Assembly (NCBI GenBank): GCA_003952965.2
Contig: CM025853.1
Coordinates: forward strand, 6,619,007-6,683,006
Origin: Morella rubra
Lineage: Eukaryota; Streptophyta; Magnoliopsida; Fagales; Myricaceae
Reading direction: 5' to 3'
DNA: 64,000 nucleotides
The translations under genes and the position numbers were made by a program. Under the pieces are notes generated by a model. That model saw only the letters and a program-made list of their open reading frames with translations, had not been told where the DNA came from and ran no database searches. Below, piece after piece: positions 1 through 11,600 of the stretch. The stretch's first letter is position 1, and every line of letters starts with the position of its first letter.

Positions 1-1004
1 CTGCACCCACAACTTCCTAAGAAAAACAACAAAAATCCGATGCAAGCCAATTAATGTTAGCTACATAGGAAATTGGCTATAATGTTGAAGGACCTATTCA
101 TTATTTGACACTACACAACGCTATGTATTATGCTTGTAGGGTCTACTAAACACAAGATGATCAGAAGGGATATGTCCATTCAATGCTCAGCATGCATGCA
201 AATAAGTCCATTATGTATATGGCTGTAGACCTAAAGATATAGCTATGTCCCCTCCAGGATTGAAGTAGAGATATAGTTTGACTCAACTGGATGGAGTACC
301 TACAGAAGTACTTTGCATTCATATGAACTCTCCTATCAAATGCCCCACACACACACACACATAGAACTAATCTGGCTAGCTGCTCCCTTTTTTTTTTCAA
401 GTAAGTGATAAGTGTATTAAAGAACCCAAAAACAAACAACCAATTAGCCCTCAAAGGGGCACAAGTCAAACATCACATATTACAGCCAAATCTCACAAAC
501 GATAAAAGGGAGACGCTACACTATCTATGAATCCAAAAATACACATTAGGTCCATATCTGGATGGGCACCCAGCTCCATGGTGCTAAGATTAGTTTTAAC
601 ACTAAGAATAATCTCCTCAAAGACCTCAACAATTCTTCATTTTAATAATTAATAAACAAAAAAGATTTATCAACGAAGTTGAATAGCAGACCGAAATATA
701 TGGGTATAACCTTGAACTCTTTCTAAGAGTTCTAGCTAAATGTACAAATGGAAAAAAGGAAGAAAGAGAAAATGTGAGTAATAAAAATATTAACGAATTT
801 ATTGATTTTCAAATCCTCTCTCTTCTTAATTTTTAACAAACATCTTACTTTTTAATTAAAAAATTATATCAAATCTTCTATCTCCTTACCTTTCAACAAA
901 TTCCAACAAAAATTATTTTAAAATATAACATTTTTTAACCTTTACACCAACTTTGTACATGCCCTCATAAAAAGTATTTAATTATTATCTAATTACCACA
1001 CCAA
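1..1004. other. Left flank without a recognisable gene
   Basis: No coding region is supported here. The stretch is AT-rich and its open frames are short and unlike any family I know. From about 388 a T-run is followed by a TAAGTGATAAGTGTATTAA-like sequence, which resembles the tail of a plant LINE inserted in minus orientation. That is only a resemblance. The segment ends at position 1004, immediately before the CACTA terminus of element E1. Confidence 0.5.
346..361. repeat. (CA)8 microsatellite
   Basis: Eight uninterrupted CA units are read directly from the sequence. Confidence 0.95.
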
Positions 1005-1017
1005 CACTACAAGAAAA
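1005..1017 (+). repeat. E1 terminal inverted repeat (3' end of element)
   Basis: CACTACAAGAAAA begins here and matches the reverse complement of 12646-12658 in all 13 bases. It is followed by an A-rich stretch and then by repeats of a GTCACCTAAAG-type subterminal unit. Confidence 0.92.
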
Positions 1018-1018
1018 A

Positions 1019-1615
1019 ATACTTTGGTGTCAAAAAAATTTGTCACCTAAAGTTCTAATTTCGTCAGCTAATGTTTTGGGTGACAAAACCGAGTTGCTAC
1101 CGGTTTGTCACCTAAAGCCCATCAACCAAAGTTTTAGCTGACAATTTTCTTGTTCTGTCGCTCAAAACCATTCGGACGGTTTACAATATTGTTCGAACAA
1201 TTTTGTGCCCTAATGACAAATTGAAAATCTTCATGCCCAGTACATTCCATCCATTTGCATGAGCTATCGAATGTACTCTCCATACATTCGCACAGCTCAT
1301 GCGAATGGTTGGTACAATCTGTGCGCACGGTTATATAAAACCATATGAACGGTGCCATCCAGATTAGTACATAAGGACGTCCGCACCGTTGTTTCTTTTA
1401 TAACGAAATATTTTTTTCAGCGTCAACCACCGTTCGAACCCTTACGTAGATAGTTCAGACGTTTTTTCTATTGTAGACGTGGGAACGCGTTTTATTACCG
1501 TGTGAACGTTTGCTTATTAATCAATGGATGGCTATGTGTGCACAGGATATCATAGCACAAGAACACTTGGACGACTTTTGTTTTTGTTCGAACCATTTTT
1601 CTACGTTTTTGATTA
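1019..1615. repeat. E1 subterminal repeat region (3' side)
   Basis: Variants of two short motifs recur in both orientations: TTTGTCACCTAAAG with its inverse, and a GTTCGAACGG / GTCCGCACCGTT type. The same kind of region borders the other end of E1 and the start of E2. In CACTA elements such arrays bind the element's own TnpA-like protein; that role is inferred from the family. Confidence 0.75.
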
Positions 1616-1779
1616 ATTTAATTAAAATTTTAAAAATAATTTACAAATAATATAAATAGAAAGATATGCAATGTAATATAATAAAATATCTACAAATATG
1701 CAATCGTCATTAAAAGTAAATAAAATACATAATCTATAAGTACTGACAAAGTAGTGAAAATACATAATTTTACCCAAAT

Positions 1780-3284
1780 TTTGGTTCAGGTGTCGTACGA
1801 TATTGCAGCTATCTGATCTGCTCCATCAACTGCTCACGCATCTGCTCCGCCATTAGTTGCATCCTCCGTTCTTGTTGTTCCACTAGGTTCCTTGTTGTTC
1901 CTGCATCATCTTCTGATGCTCTTCATCTTTTTTTTGTTGCTACTCCGCCATTATCTGCATCAACTCTTCGTCTTTTTTCTGTTGCTATTCCTCTATCATT
2001 TGCAGATGCTCTCGCATGTCTGCTCCATATTTGACGCTTGACCAGAAGCGCTTCATATTCCATCTATCTAGCCCTCATCTCCTCAATCTCTAATCTAGCC
2101 TCCTCCAATCTCCGGACAATCAACGGACGCTACTGATGAAGATGATCCAACAGACCGTATTGAACAGCCTAAACCTCACACATAACCTGCTTTTGACCAA
2201 ACACCTCAGCAAAATCTCCACTTCGTGTATGACTTTATCTCTGACTCGTGCTACAACTATGACACCTCTATTTTTTCCTACAAAATTAGAAAAGAAGATA
2301 AAATTAGCACATATGAAACATAAACGCATACAAATGCATCATTAAATCTAACGTTACAACTTACAAAATTTTTCTGTGCATCTTCTGACGTCCACATGTC
2401 ATCCTTATTAGTATGTGTCTTTTTCTACAGCAATGTGGACTAATCTCATCAAATTCCGATTTTTTTGTACACCAAAAGAAATATAAAACGTGCATAATAA
2501 AATACCTAAATCATAGCTAGTCATAGTTAGCCCCATAACTTTTGAAAATCATCAAAACTAAATTAGGTGTTAAATCTGACGAAAATCATGCAAAATGACC
2601 AAAATGCCCCCCCAAGACTAAATTTTAAAAAATAAATAAAAATTAAAAATTTAAGAAATAAATTAAAAATAAATATATTATTGAAATAGAGTTTCAATAG
2701 TTTTATTTAAAAATATTACTTTTAAAAAAAATTCATTTTTTAATTTTCCATGAATTTTTTAGGAATATTTAGGGGTATCGATTCGATTTTTGTTCATACT
2801 TACGGTGCTAACTATGAATTTATCCCTTTATTTAAATAATAAATAATAAAAATGTAAATTTATTACTTACTAACAACGCTCTTGCACGTTGGAAAGACCT
2901 CGCTCCTGATGTGTGTACAATCTTCAGCTTAACTCTATTCTCCTTGTTGATTGCACTCCTTTGCATTGTATATTTACTGTTGTTACCACACTTTATAATA
3001 AAATAAAATAAACATTAAGGACAAAATAAAAATATTTAACTTGACATTTCTCACTCACGAATAAATTATAGACACGAGTCCATTCTTCCATATTCATATC
3101 GGGATATGGGTGCTCTAACGCCTCTTCTTTGGAATTGAACACCGAGTAATGCTAGAACATTCTATTTCTATGCATCCTATGTGTTCATCATAGACATCAT
3201 AGTGATGCGATCTTCGGTTCATCATGTACGATTTAACCTCGTCGAGGATCTCCTTCCACTTACTCGTCACAAATGAGATTTGTT
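1780..3284 (-). pseudogene. E1 second gene: plant transposase (Ptta/En/Spm family-like) fragment with coiled-coil end
   Basis: This is the downstream gene of the CACTA element, homologous to 47250-48520 of E2. On the minus strand a SKWKEILDEVKSY segment near 3265 starts the piece. A region related to plant Transposase_24-type proteins follows, and the gene ends in a glutamine- and glutamate-rich coiled coil at about 2100-1790. The matching E2 protein shows NKENRAKLKIVHTSG, a recognisable block of that family. The reading frame is broken by stops and by a MITE-like insert at 2521-2817. Its N-terminal part is missing because a deletion fused it to the TNP2 gene near 3278-3292. In related elements this product is thought to be the accessory DNA-binding partner of the transposase; that is inference here. 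Confidence 0.65.
2521..2817. mobile_element. MITE-like insertion in E1
   Basis: About 300 bp is present in E1 but absent at the matching place in E2 (around 47983). It begins TCATAGTTAGC and ends GCTAACTATGA, an 11-bp perfect inverted repeat. The interior is very AT-rich and has no open frame. The ends resemble a common plant repeat beginning with TTCATAGTTAGCCCC-like sequence. The target duplication could not be settled because the flanks are low complexity. Confidence 0.6.
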
Positions 3285-6200
3285 GTCGAATGGATTGAAC
3301 CAATGAGATGCCAAACCCAACCGGACGTTTTGAGATTCTTGACCAAACCATTCATACTTCTTGGCACCACCGCATATCTGTTATTGTTTGCCTTGACAGA
3401 AACAATCTCCACAACCTCGGTTTCAAGGGAAAATGTTGCAGCACTTTTTAAGGAACCTTTGATTGGGTATTTTCACTGTACTTCCACCTCGATGCCCCAC
3501 ACACCGGACACTCTTGTAACTCAGTGTGCTCCTTCCAAAACAATACACAATCATTTAAGCATGCATGTATGTTATCGTAGCTAAATCCTAAATTCTTTCT
3601 TAACTTTTTCGCCTCATAATAAGACATAAGAAGTGTCTCCTCTTCCAGCAGCGCATCTTTTATTAAGCCCAACACATCTTCAAACGCCTTTACCAAATTA
3701 TTCTCCGACTTCACATGAAGTAACCTGAAACGAAAGACAACTTCGAGTACATCTTACACCTGGGATACAACTCTCGCTTAGCATCTACCCATAAATTGGT
3801 ATACTCAGGAAACTCGTCTCCAGATGTAATAGCCCGGACCGTGAAGACCTCAAGCGTTGTCTTATAGTAATAGACACAGCTATAAACTGAGTTACGGCCT
3901 ATGGGAAGATCGACAAAGCAACAAGATACTAAGCAAAACACATAAGGACCTTTATTAATACCGAGGTATTACAAAAGAGACCCACTTTCTATAATGTACA
4001 TACTAAAAAAAACTACAGTGGAAAACTAAGAAAACATAAAACGAAGATCTCTAATCTTCATCATCAGTGTTATCCAAGTCTGAGATGTTGATATAATTAT
4101 CTGAGTCCGGAGTGATCTATGTCCTCGTCCCTCTATTAGGACATCTAGGTCACGTGTGACATACACACAGAAAGTCAGCTCCAGAGTGATAAAGTGAATG
4201 GCTTTGGTGAACTCACCTAAATAAACCTCAGACATCTGCTAAAGAAATATTTAACAAACAACGGTGAGTCCAAATGACTCAGTAAAGCCAGCGGTTAGTA
4301 CAACAGAATAGCAGATAGAATAAAAGATATTGAAGAAACCCGTTCAACAATAAAATCTCAAAACAGAAGAAAAGTAAATGAAAAGACTCAGTTTTTTAAA
4401 AATGATCCTTTTTCCATTTTCAATTTCAATCACCACTACTCTCACTCCCAGAGTGAATCACTTGGCCAGAGTGACGGTTACAAGTAACCTTCCATATCTT
4501 TGCAACAGTACTCCAGAGCACAATACGGCCTCAAACTCCCAGAGTGAGTTATCCTAACAAAGGATCTTTTCACGTACGACGGAGAGGCCAGAATGTCACA
4601 ACAAGTGAACACATCCTCTTGTGCACAGTACTGTCACGTCTTCACAGTATGCGTTAAGTATGCATGTCTCATGTCAACACCCATACATATCATTCATGAT
4701 ATGCAACACCTTAACCACACTTGAACATCACAATATTCCTTTCCAACGTACAAGTTAAGTATGCATGTCTCATATCAATGCCATACATCTCATTTATGCA
4801 AACTTAACTTGTTTCCATCATCACAACATTATAAAACAGTTCTCAAAGGAAAATGTTGTGAAGGCAAAAACAACACTTTGATTTCTTGGTTAAAAACTGG
4901 CTTAATCACCACGTAGAAAATACTAATTTTGACATGAAAAGTATTGAAATCAGAAGGAAAGAAATATGTTCAAGCTTTGAAAAACAACTTTTGGAAGAAA
5001 TTTTGAAAAGAAACGGATCAAAGTTGAAAAACAACTTGAAAACGAATCGAACTTTGAAAATGATACTTTTTCGAAAGGACGAGCTTGTTCTTCGTTGAAG
5101 AACATCAAGAACAATAGGAAGAATAGAAAAATGCTAATAACATCAAGAGATGCTGAATAATAAAGACAAGAGATTCACAATAATCATCTTGAAAACTTGA
5201 ATCGAAATCAAAGATAACCAACTAAACTTTACCTCTAAGCGTGCTTGATCTTTGCTAAACTTTTTCCTCCTCTTTCTACCACTTCACTTCACTCTTGCTC
5301 TCAAGATTTAACTCACAAAAATTCAGATTGAATGGTGTACTCTTCAAAGGTCGAAATCCACCCCTATTTATAGGAAAACACAGCCGGTTGCATTCCGACA
5401 CGTGTCCGGCCTAGCTAGGCTAGCTTTGGCGAGTCACTAGGCTACATTTCTCTCCTCTTGACACCTAGCAACCTAATAGCTGCATGGAAAGGCTATGGCC
5501 AAAATTTCATTATATCTTGGGTGAGTTCTTAGGTCCACCGGTGGTCCATACCTCGAGCTCCTAGGTCCTAGCCTTTTTGGTCGTGCTTTTTGCATCGATT
5601 TGTCGTGCTTCTAGCTTGATTTGTCGTGCTATCTAGCCCTCATAGGTGTCACTCTCTAGGGCAGCCGAAATTTCTTTCTTAATGGCTAAGTTTTGCTAAT
5701 CGTTTCACTAATCTTCCGATAATCGCAAATCAACCTAATTGCTCCGAGAAATCGACCTACTTGCCTCCGAAAAATAAAAAGTCTCCAAATTTGAACCATA
5801 AACTCGTGGATGAAATCCCAACATATTAAAAGAATAAAAATCATGTGGTTCAATTTTCAAGACAAAAACGTCCTGCTTGCTTAAAAAATTAAATTGATCC
5901 AATACGAGCTCCTCAACATTCTGAACAACAACCTAGTTCACGCGAACTCCAAATCTCACTTAATCATGTCCTAATCAAGGTTTCAAGATAAAACGACCTA
6001 CTAGCTTAAAAATTTAAATTGATCCAATGCGTACTCCTCAATCTCTTGAACAATAACTCAGTTGCATGTGAACTCCAATTCTCACTAAATCATGTCCTAA
6101 TCAAGGTTTCGAACTTAGTATCTCAAGTACTAAATACTCTCTCTTAGTCACTAAATATACCCTAATCTCACTACTAATTACAAGCAAGAGAGCATAAACA

Positions 6201-6624
6201 ATATGCATGTGATGTTTGAAAGCTTGAGATATGACACCAGACCATGACTCGACTGTTTTAGGACCCGGTATATTTTCACCAGCGTTCTCATCAACCCCTC
6301 ATCCCGCCTCAAAATCTTCTAACATGTTCCCCAGAGTCTTCACTGCTCAGTTAGGTTCTAAAGTCACTACCCAGTTAGAACTTCTGAAATTGACTCTCCG
6401 TGAAATACCCAATGAATGTAACTCTGGTCAAACCCAATTATGAATAAATGATCCTCCATCTCGTCCATACGTTGGAACAACACATTCTTACATCTCTTAT
6501 ATGGACATCTTATCAGTCCCCAACTATCTGCATAACTACGAGCAACACTCATAAAATCTTGAATACAACCACTATACTTTGCACTTTTGAGTCTATCAGC
6601 CTCATAAATCCAATTCTTATCCAT
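3278..6624 (-). pseudogene. E1 TNP2-type CACTA transposase, interrupted and deleted
   Basis: The start codon lies at 6624. The first 86 codons form a transposase-associated zinc-binding-like domain (start MDKNWIY, then CPYKRCKNVLF, then HWVFHGE). After a 2.4-kb solo LTR (3825-6236) the gene resumes at 3824 and runs through LIKDALLEEETL, SYYEAKKLRKNLGFSYDNIH and CPVCGASRWKY, the N-terminal part of the TNP2 domain. The catalytic core and C-terminal domains are gone: compared with E2, about 2.4 kb is deleted and the gene runs directly into the second gene near 3278-3292. A further deletion of about 75 bp near 3355 sits between CTTCTT-type repeats. The remains cannot encode a working transposase. 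Confidence 0.85.
3825..6236 (-). mobile_element. Solo LTR of a Ty3/gypsy element inside E1 TNP2
   Basis: The segment begins TGTAATAGCCCGG and ends ATATGACA, so in its own orientation it runs TGTCATA...ATTACA. It is flanked by a perfect 5-bp duplication, CCAGA, at 3820-3824 and 6237-6241. It is the same family as the LTRs at 21151 and 26432: the same CCTATAAATAGG promoter element (TATAAATA at 5365-5372, minus) and the same GTCAAGAGGAGAG-type blocks occur in the same order. No internal retrotransposon sequence remains, which is the expected product of recombination between two LTRs. Confidence 0.93.
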
Positions 6625-6983
6625 ATTGTTCCTTCAAAGACGAAAATACAAATAATAATGCAAACAATGATGATATTCATACTCAACGCCAATTTCTTCA
6701 GGTGATAGGGCCTATCCCATTCAAGTTTACAATAGCACGTACTACATGTAATTGGCTCGACCATTGTGACCGATCCTCTAGAAATTTTGACAGCATTTCC
6801 CCTTAGTCCCCAGATACACGCCTACAACATTGAGCATAAACACCCATCATTTAAGGCAAGTGTGTAAGCTCAATACTGAATGTGTAACGAAGGATAAAAG
6901 GAGATTTGCATCGAAATTTCTAAACAAATCTATCACAATAGCAGATACAATTATGTACATTACACATATTGTAAACTCAAACT

Positions 6984-7046
6984 GTCCACAATGTTGACAA
7001 TTCAAGAATTACACCGAGTTCGTTATTCGAACTCCGTGAAATTCTT
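6984..7046 (-). repeat. Stem-loop pair upstream of E1 TNP2
   Basis: On the minus strand, arms beginning AAGAATTTCAC and ending GTGTAATTCTT enclose a GGAGTTCG / CGAACTC inner stem (7004-7046). Immediately after it a small stem, GTCAA...TTGTGGAC type, spans 6984-6998. The pair lies about 380 bp before the TNP2 start codon. Equivalent pairs occur at the same distance in E2 and E3. Its function is unknown; a 5'-leader RNA structure or a protein-binding palindrome are both possible. Confidence 0.75.
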
Positions 7047-7579
7047 AAACGGGGCTAAGACTACTAAATGAATGCATGAACATAATAGCAAATACTGTTA
7101 GAACGTGTTCATAACTGTCCGTACCAAACATATTAGCGTCCAAACAAATTTAGCAAAGTGTCTGAACTAAAAATGAGAGTTCGACAGACTATAACCATCG
7201 GGACTACGATTGTCGAACAAGACACTTTTTCAAACACACAAGCTCCATTTTTACCACAAATTCATGCCAAAATCAACCCAAATCACAAACACTTCAATAT
7301 AAACACATCACAACCAACCCTAAACTCCATTGCTATCATTTTAGACCCTAAAATTTTGAAAAACACATTCTTTCATATCCTAAAATCCATGCTTTTTATC
7401 CTAAAACAATTCAATTTAAAATCCACTAACCTCAAATGCAATCCAATATGAAATTCCAAATGAGTGCTCTTCCACACCCTATTCAATGAGTTTGGACAAC
7501 CAAAATCAGCTCTACTCTTCTCCTCTTACTCAAATCTCCCGTTTTTTAAGTATTATTTTTTGAGGGAATTGTTGCCACC

Positions 7580-8010
7580 AAAAATTTCATAACCGTCCGA
7601 ACAATGTTGTACACGTCTGAACGCTATCTTACAGTTCACGACACCATTTTAGTAATCCTCAAACGACAGTGTCTGGTCATAAACGCGCTCGTTCGGATGG
7701 GACACCATCATCCGTATACTAAACGCACCTATTTATATTTCATGACACCATTTTAGAAATACCAAGACGATAGCGTCCAATCATAAACAACAACGTCTGG
7801 ATGCTATATTACAAGTCTGAACGATATCTTACACTTCATGACACCATTTGTAAATCCCAAATGACAACATCTCAATGAAGGGATTGTAAACGAAAGCATT
7901 CCAAACTGTATAAATAACCATTTGGACGGTGTATTTTATAAAATACGACACAATTCAAGCTTACAGTAAATAGTCCAATGGTTACTTTGTCGTCCGACGG
8001 GTTTTGATGG
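7580..8010. repeat. Interspersed GTCCGAAC-type motifs between accessory ORF and TNP2 of E1
   Basis: Short units such as CGTCCGAAC, GTCTGAACG and CATTTGGACGGT recur through this otherwise AT-rich spacer. A shorter matching spacer is seen in E2 at about 52970-53225. The same motif type occurs in the subterminal arrays, so the binding sites of these elements appear to extend into the interior. Confidence 0.55.
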
Positions 8011-8382
8011 TCTTTTTTTTTAAGCTTATACAATTCAATTTATTAGCAAGTTTTAAATAACCAAAGTTAGTTGTAATATAAATAACCTTAAGTGTGATAA
8101 GTTCTAATATCAATATTTTTTTGGAGTGTACCGAAATTAGAAACATAACATTAATTAACATATTGTATTAAGTTCTAATAAATAGAAATAACATAACTAA
8201 AATAACATAAATATATCAAATATCGTCAAAACATAATATAATCAAAATAACATCAAATAAATACCAATACATGTCCACAAAACATAATATAAAAGTAGAT
8301 GTCCTCAAAACATAATAAAATAAATAAATGTTATAATAAAACTAAATAAAGATAGACTACTCCTCATCATCATCCTCAAGTT

Positions 8383-9500
8383 TTAGAATCTCACGGACTG
8401 ACGAAGGTGCTCCTCTATCAGCACGACCCGGTGAGTCAAGGAAAATAACTCTAGACTGGTTGCCACTCTCTTCATGACCTCCTTCTTCCATCCAGAGTCG
8501 ATGTCCATGACCTTACACTCCAAAGTTGTCAATCGACTACTGATATCACTCACCATCACATGGGTGGGCCGCATGATCGATTGCATCCACTGAGTCAGCT
8601 CCGTCATCATATCGTCCATCCAACTCGGTCGCTGTGCCCCAAGTCCCTAGGTCGAGCTCTGTCCAGGATCCTGCTCTCCATTGCCTCCTCAGGCTGCTCC
8701 TGTCATCTAACTCTAGCAGCTCGATGGCATTTAACTCGGCATGTCGGCATCGACCCGGCTCCTCAGCACCCTCGGGTACCAGTATGGCGTGCAAGAACTG
8801 GGTCAAAAGAATCTCGTAATAATGAATTATGAGCATTAGTCTTCAAGGGCCTCTCCATGAATGGACTGGTAGATGTATGAAGCCATATCAACAAGTAGCC
8901 CTTGTACAACTACCATGTACAAAAACTCAGCCTGGCAATAAGACAGCTCCGTGGTATGTTTCTTCAGGTCGATGGCAGAGCATAGGATCAAGTGCATGAT
9001 CCACCAAAAAGGAAGAAGCTACTCGTGTATCATATAGCTTCCCTCCAAAATAGATGTATCCTCGCCCAGCATAGTCCAAAAACCTGAGCCTCAGTAGGCC
9101 AGCCCTCCTGCTCATTGGCAGGTTGGGAAATGCTGCCAAATCCCTCTCGTACCCCAAGAAGCTAGTCATTAGGCTAGAATGTGATCAAAACGTTACGGAC
9201 AGTGATCTCTCATACTTGGGCTCCTCGAGCTTCCTCGCCCATAATATGGCACAATAGAACCCCCACACAGGTTCTTCGATGCATAGCCGTCCTATGGATC
9301 AACGGAAGCCAAGCTACCTCTTCCACCACCTTCGGAAGCGTCCAACCCTCAAATGTAAGATCGTAGAAATCACCAACTTGATGTCCCACTCGACAACAAT
9401 CTAGTGAGACATAATGATGGTTGTATGCTGCTTAATGTTAAAGCTGGAAGGAAGGTTGCTCATCATCAGCCTGGCCGTTGGTATGCGGACGCTTGCTCTG
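8383..9500 (-). pseudogene. Accessory ORF B of E1: 'putative plant transposon protein' family-like
   Basis: On the minus strand the fragment reads from about 9500 through a segment with AFPNLPMSRRAGLLRLRFL (9169-8927) and a YYEILLTQFLHAILVPEG block (about 8820). It ends in a helical segment with MDDMMTELTQWMQS, DISSRLTTLE and IEEHLRQSVRF (8619-8383). Stops and frame changes break it, so it cannot be read as one protein. The layout (globular region, LTxFL block, terminal coiled coil) matches a group annotated in plant genomes only as putative plant transposon protein. A copy of its 3' part sits in E2 at 53520-53787 in the same place relative to TNP2. Its biochemical role is unknown. Confidence 0.55.
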
Positions 9501-9509
9501 TTTTTAGAA

Positions 9510-10740
9510 TCTGCACAAAAGCGTTGGCACGGTTAGAAAGAAGTTCCGAACATGAAAAAACGTCGAACACAAAGTAAAACCATCTGAACTAAGTAACACA
9601 TTGAACAGCCCGATAAAGTGTCCAGACACTTTCAAAACATCAACATATCCTTTTTGAAGTCTAAAAAGCGTCCAAATAGCTTTGGATATCCGTCCGAACC
9701 CAAAACAAAAAAGAAAACTATTTAAATTTAACATTCAAATGTCCAACTACATTGAAAAAGTGTCCGGACAAAAGCAAAACGACAACTTATCCCCGTAGGG
9801 ATACTACCAGGCGTCCAAACAATGATAGGTAGCGTCTGAACGTACAACAGAGAATTAAACTATTTAAATTTAATATAAACCATGTCCGGACTGCTTTCAT
9901 ATAACGTTCAGACAAAATCAAAACGACAACGTATACCTTCGAACGATTTTGGCATGAGTCGAATGACTCAAGGACAAGTCTGAATGACTCAACGAAGCGT
10001 CCGACGCTGCAGGAGGATGACTGAGTTAACTCAGCCATGGCAGCGTCCCTCCACCTCCCACACACGCCAAAAATATAACCAAAACACAAACTAATACACT
10101 TAACACAATCAATTTCTAAGTAAAAATCAATAAAAAAAACAAATGAAAAAAATGGAATTGAAATTCTTTATGTAAAACTATAAAAAAAAATTTAATTTTT
10201 ACCGTTTAAATCTTGTTAAAAGTAAGCAAAACATACCTGGATGTGATTAGATCCTCGAAAGAGTGATATTACATCAAGATTTGAGAAGAAAAAAATTGAT
10301 CTTTGTGAGATTTTTTATGAGAAATGGTTCGGTATATGTGAAAATGCCGAATTGTTCGACTTTTCAGAATCCATCGATAGCGTCCAAACATTTTTTGCAC
10401 ACGTGGCCCAATCAACGTACTTCGTATTAAATGCCAAAATTTAAATTGTTTAAAATGGTTCAGCACAATAAACACGTCCGGACACATATTCTTGTCGTGC
10501 GAAGGTTTTCCATTGACTTTGATAAATATGTTTCGGACGATAAACAATGTTTCGGACGGTGACAGTTGTTTTCAATCGTCATATAACGTAAACACGTGTA
10601 AGCCATGCGACTGTTACAGGAATGTCTTGACGGTGTACTCAATCGTTCCAGCAACGTCTCTCCATCATACCAGTCCGGACGTTAAGCCTATTTGTTCGAA
10701 TGCCTACCTTCGGATGCTACTTGACATCGTCCAAATTGCT
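9510..10740. repeat. Motif-rich spacer between the two accessory ORF copies of E1
   Basis: CGTCCGAAC / GTCCGGAC / TTCGGACGGT-type units are scattered on both strands, densest at 9510-10000 and 10380-10740. Around 10210-10330 a leader-like segment resembles 11840-11940, upstream of the other accessory copy. No coding region is supported. Confidence 0.5.
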
Positions 10741-10857
10741 AGCAGATTTATTTAACATTACTTTTGTTTTTAAATTCACTAAATTTAATTTACTTCACTC
10801 AACTTAATTTATTTAAATGATTTAATTTATGTAATTTATTTATTTTCAATACATAAA

Positions 10858-10876
10858 ATATATATATATATATATA
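10858..10876. repeat. (TA)n microsatellite
   Basis: About nine TA units are read directly. The surrounding 10,750-11,140 is AT-rich and holds no gene that I can see. Confidence 0.9.
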
Positions 10877-11149
10877 GTTAAGCATACCTTTATATTAAAC
10901 ATCCGTTATAACTAATCACCCATTTAATTGTAATTGCAAGCTAATTACACTAACCGTTACAATCTAATTATACTTAACCATTCCATTAACATAGCACTCG
11001 TACTAATCACCCATTTGATTCTACTAATTATTTTAAATTGTAATAAATTTAATCAAGTGAAAAACATAATTAATATAAAATATCAAAAATAATCCAAATA
11101 CCGAACGAAAAACACAATCATAATGTCTAGTACAAGCCAGAGACGGTCT

Positions 11150-11600
11150 TCAAACAATAAATAAATAATAGTGATAAAGCATAAACAGGAGACTAGTCCA
11201 AATCACGAGCTGGCTCATCCAAATCTTGTCTAAGGGTGTCACGAACATGCGCAAATGCTCCTCCATATTATCCACCCGTCTGATGAGTGTCTGCAGCTGT
11301 ATCGGAACGGTATGGATAGATTGGGACAACTGAGACAATTGTTCTCTACAGAGAACAGTTCCATCTGCATAATATTCAGCTCCTTCGTCAGAGCCTATCC
11401 ATTAGAGCAAATTTGGTCTCCAGACCGGTCAAGCGGCATTGGAGCTCCATGCACAACGAATGCGTCGGCTCCACTATCGCCCGAATACTCCCCTCAGCTC
11501 CACTAAAAAAGCGTTTGCCCAAGCTGGTCGCTCTATCTATCCCCAACTTTTGTGATACTTCTCCCGGCGTGTTCCATGGTCAACCTAGCAAAAATCATTC
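11150..11600 (-). pseudogene. Accessory ORF A of E1: second, more decayed copy
   Basis: The minus strand encodes a coiled-coil-like piece with MSQLSQSIHTVPIQLQTLI and DNMEEHLRMFVTPLDKIWM (11338-11150). Upstream, in broken frames, are pieces with PVWRP and WSSNA. The organisation mirrors accessory ORF B: a terminal helix with EEHLR followed by an AT-rich 3' tail. The leaders of the two copies also resemble each other (about 11840-11940 versus 10210-10330). I read this as a tandem duplication of the accessory gene within E1. The assignment rests on layout and short similarities, so it is moderate at best. Confidence 0.4.

Noticed and set aside
161..469. 102-codon minus-strand open frame at the left edge
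   Set aside because: It is AT-rich, unlike any family, crosses the (CA) repeat and the T-run, and has no supporting signals.
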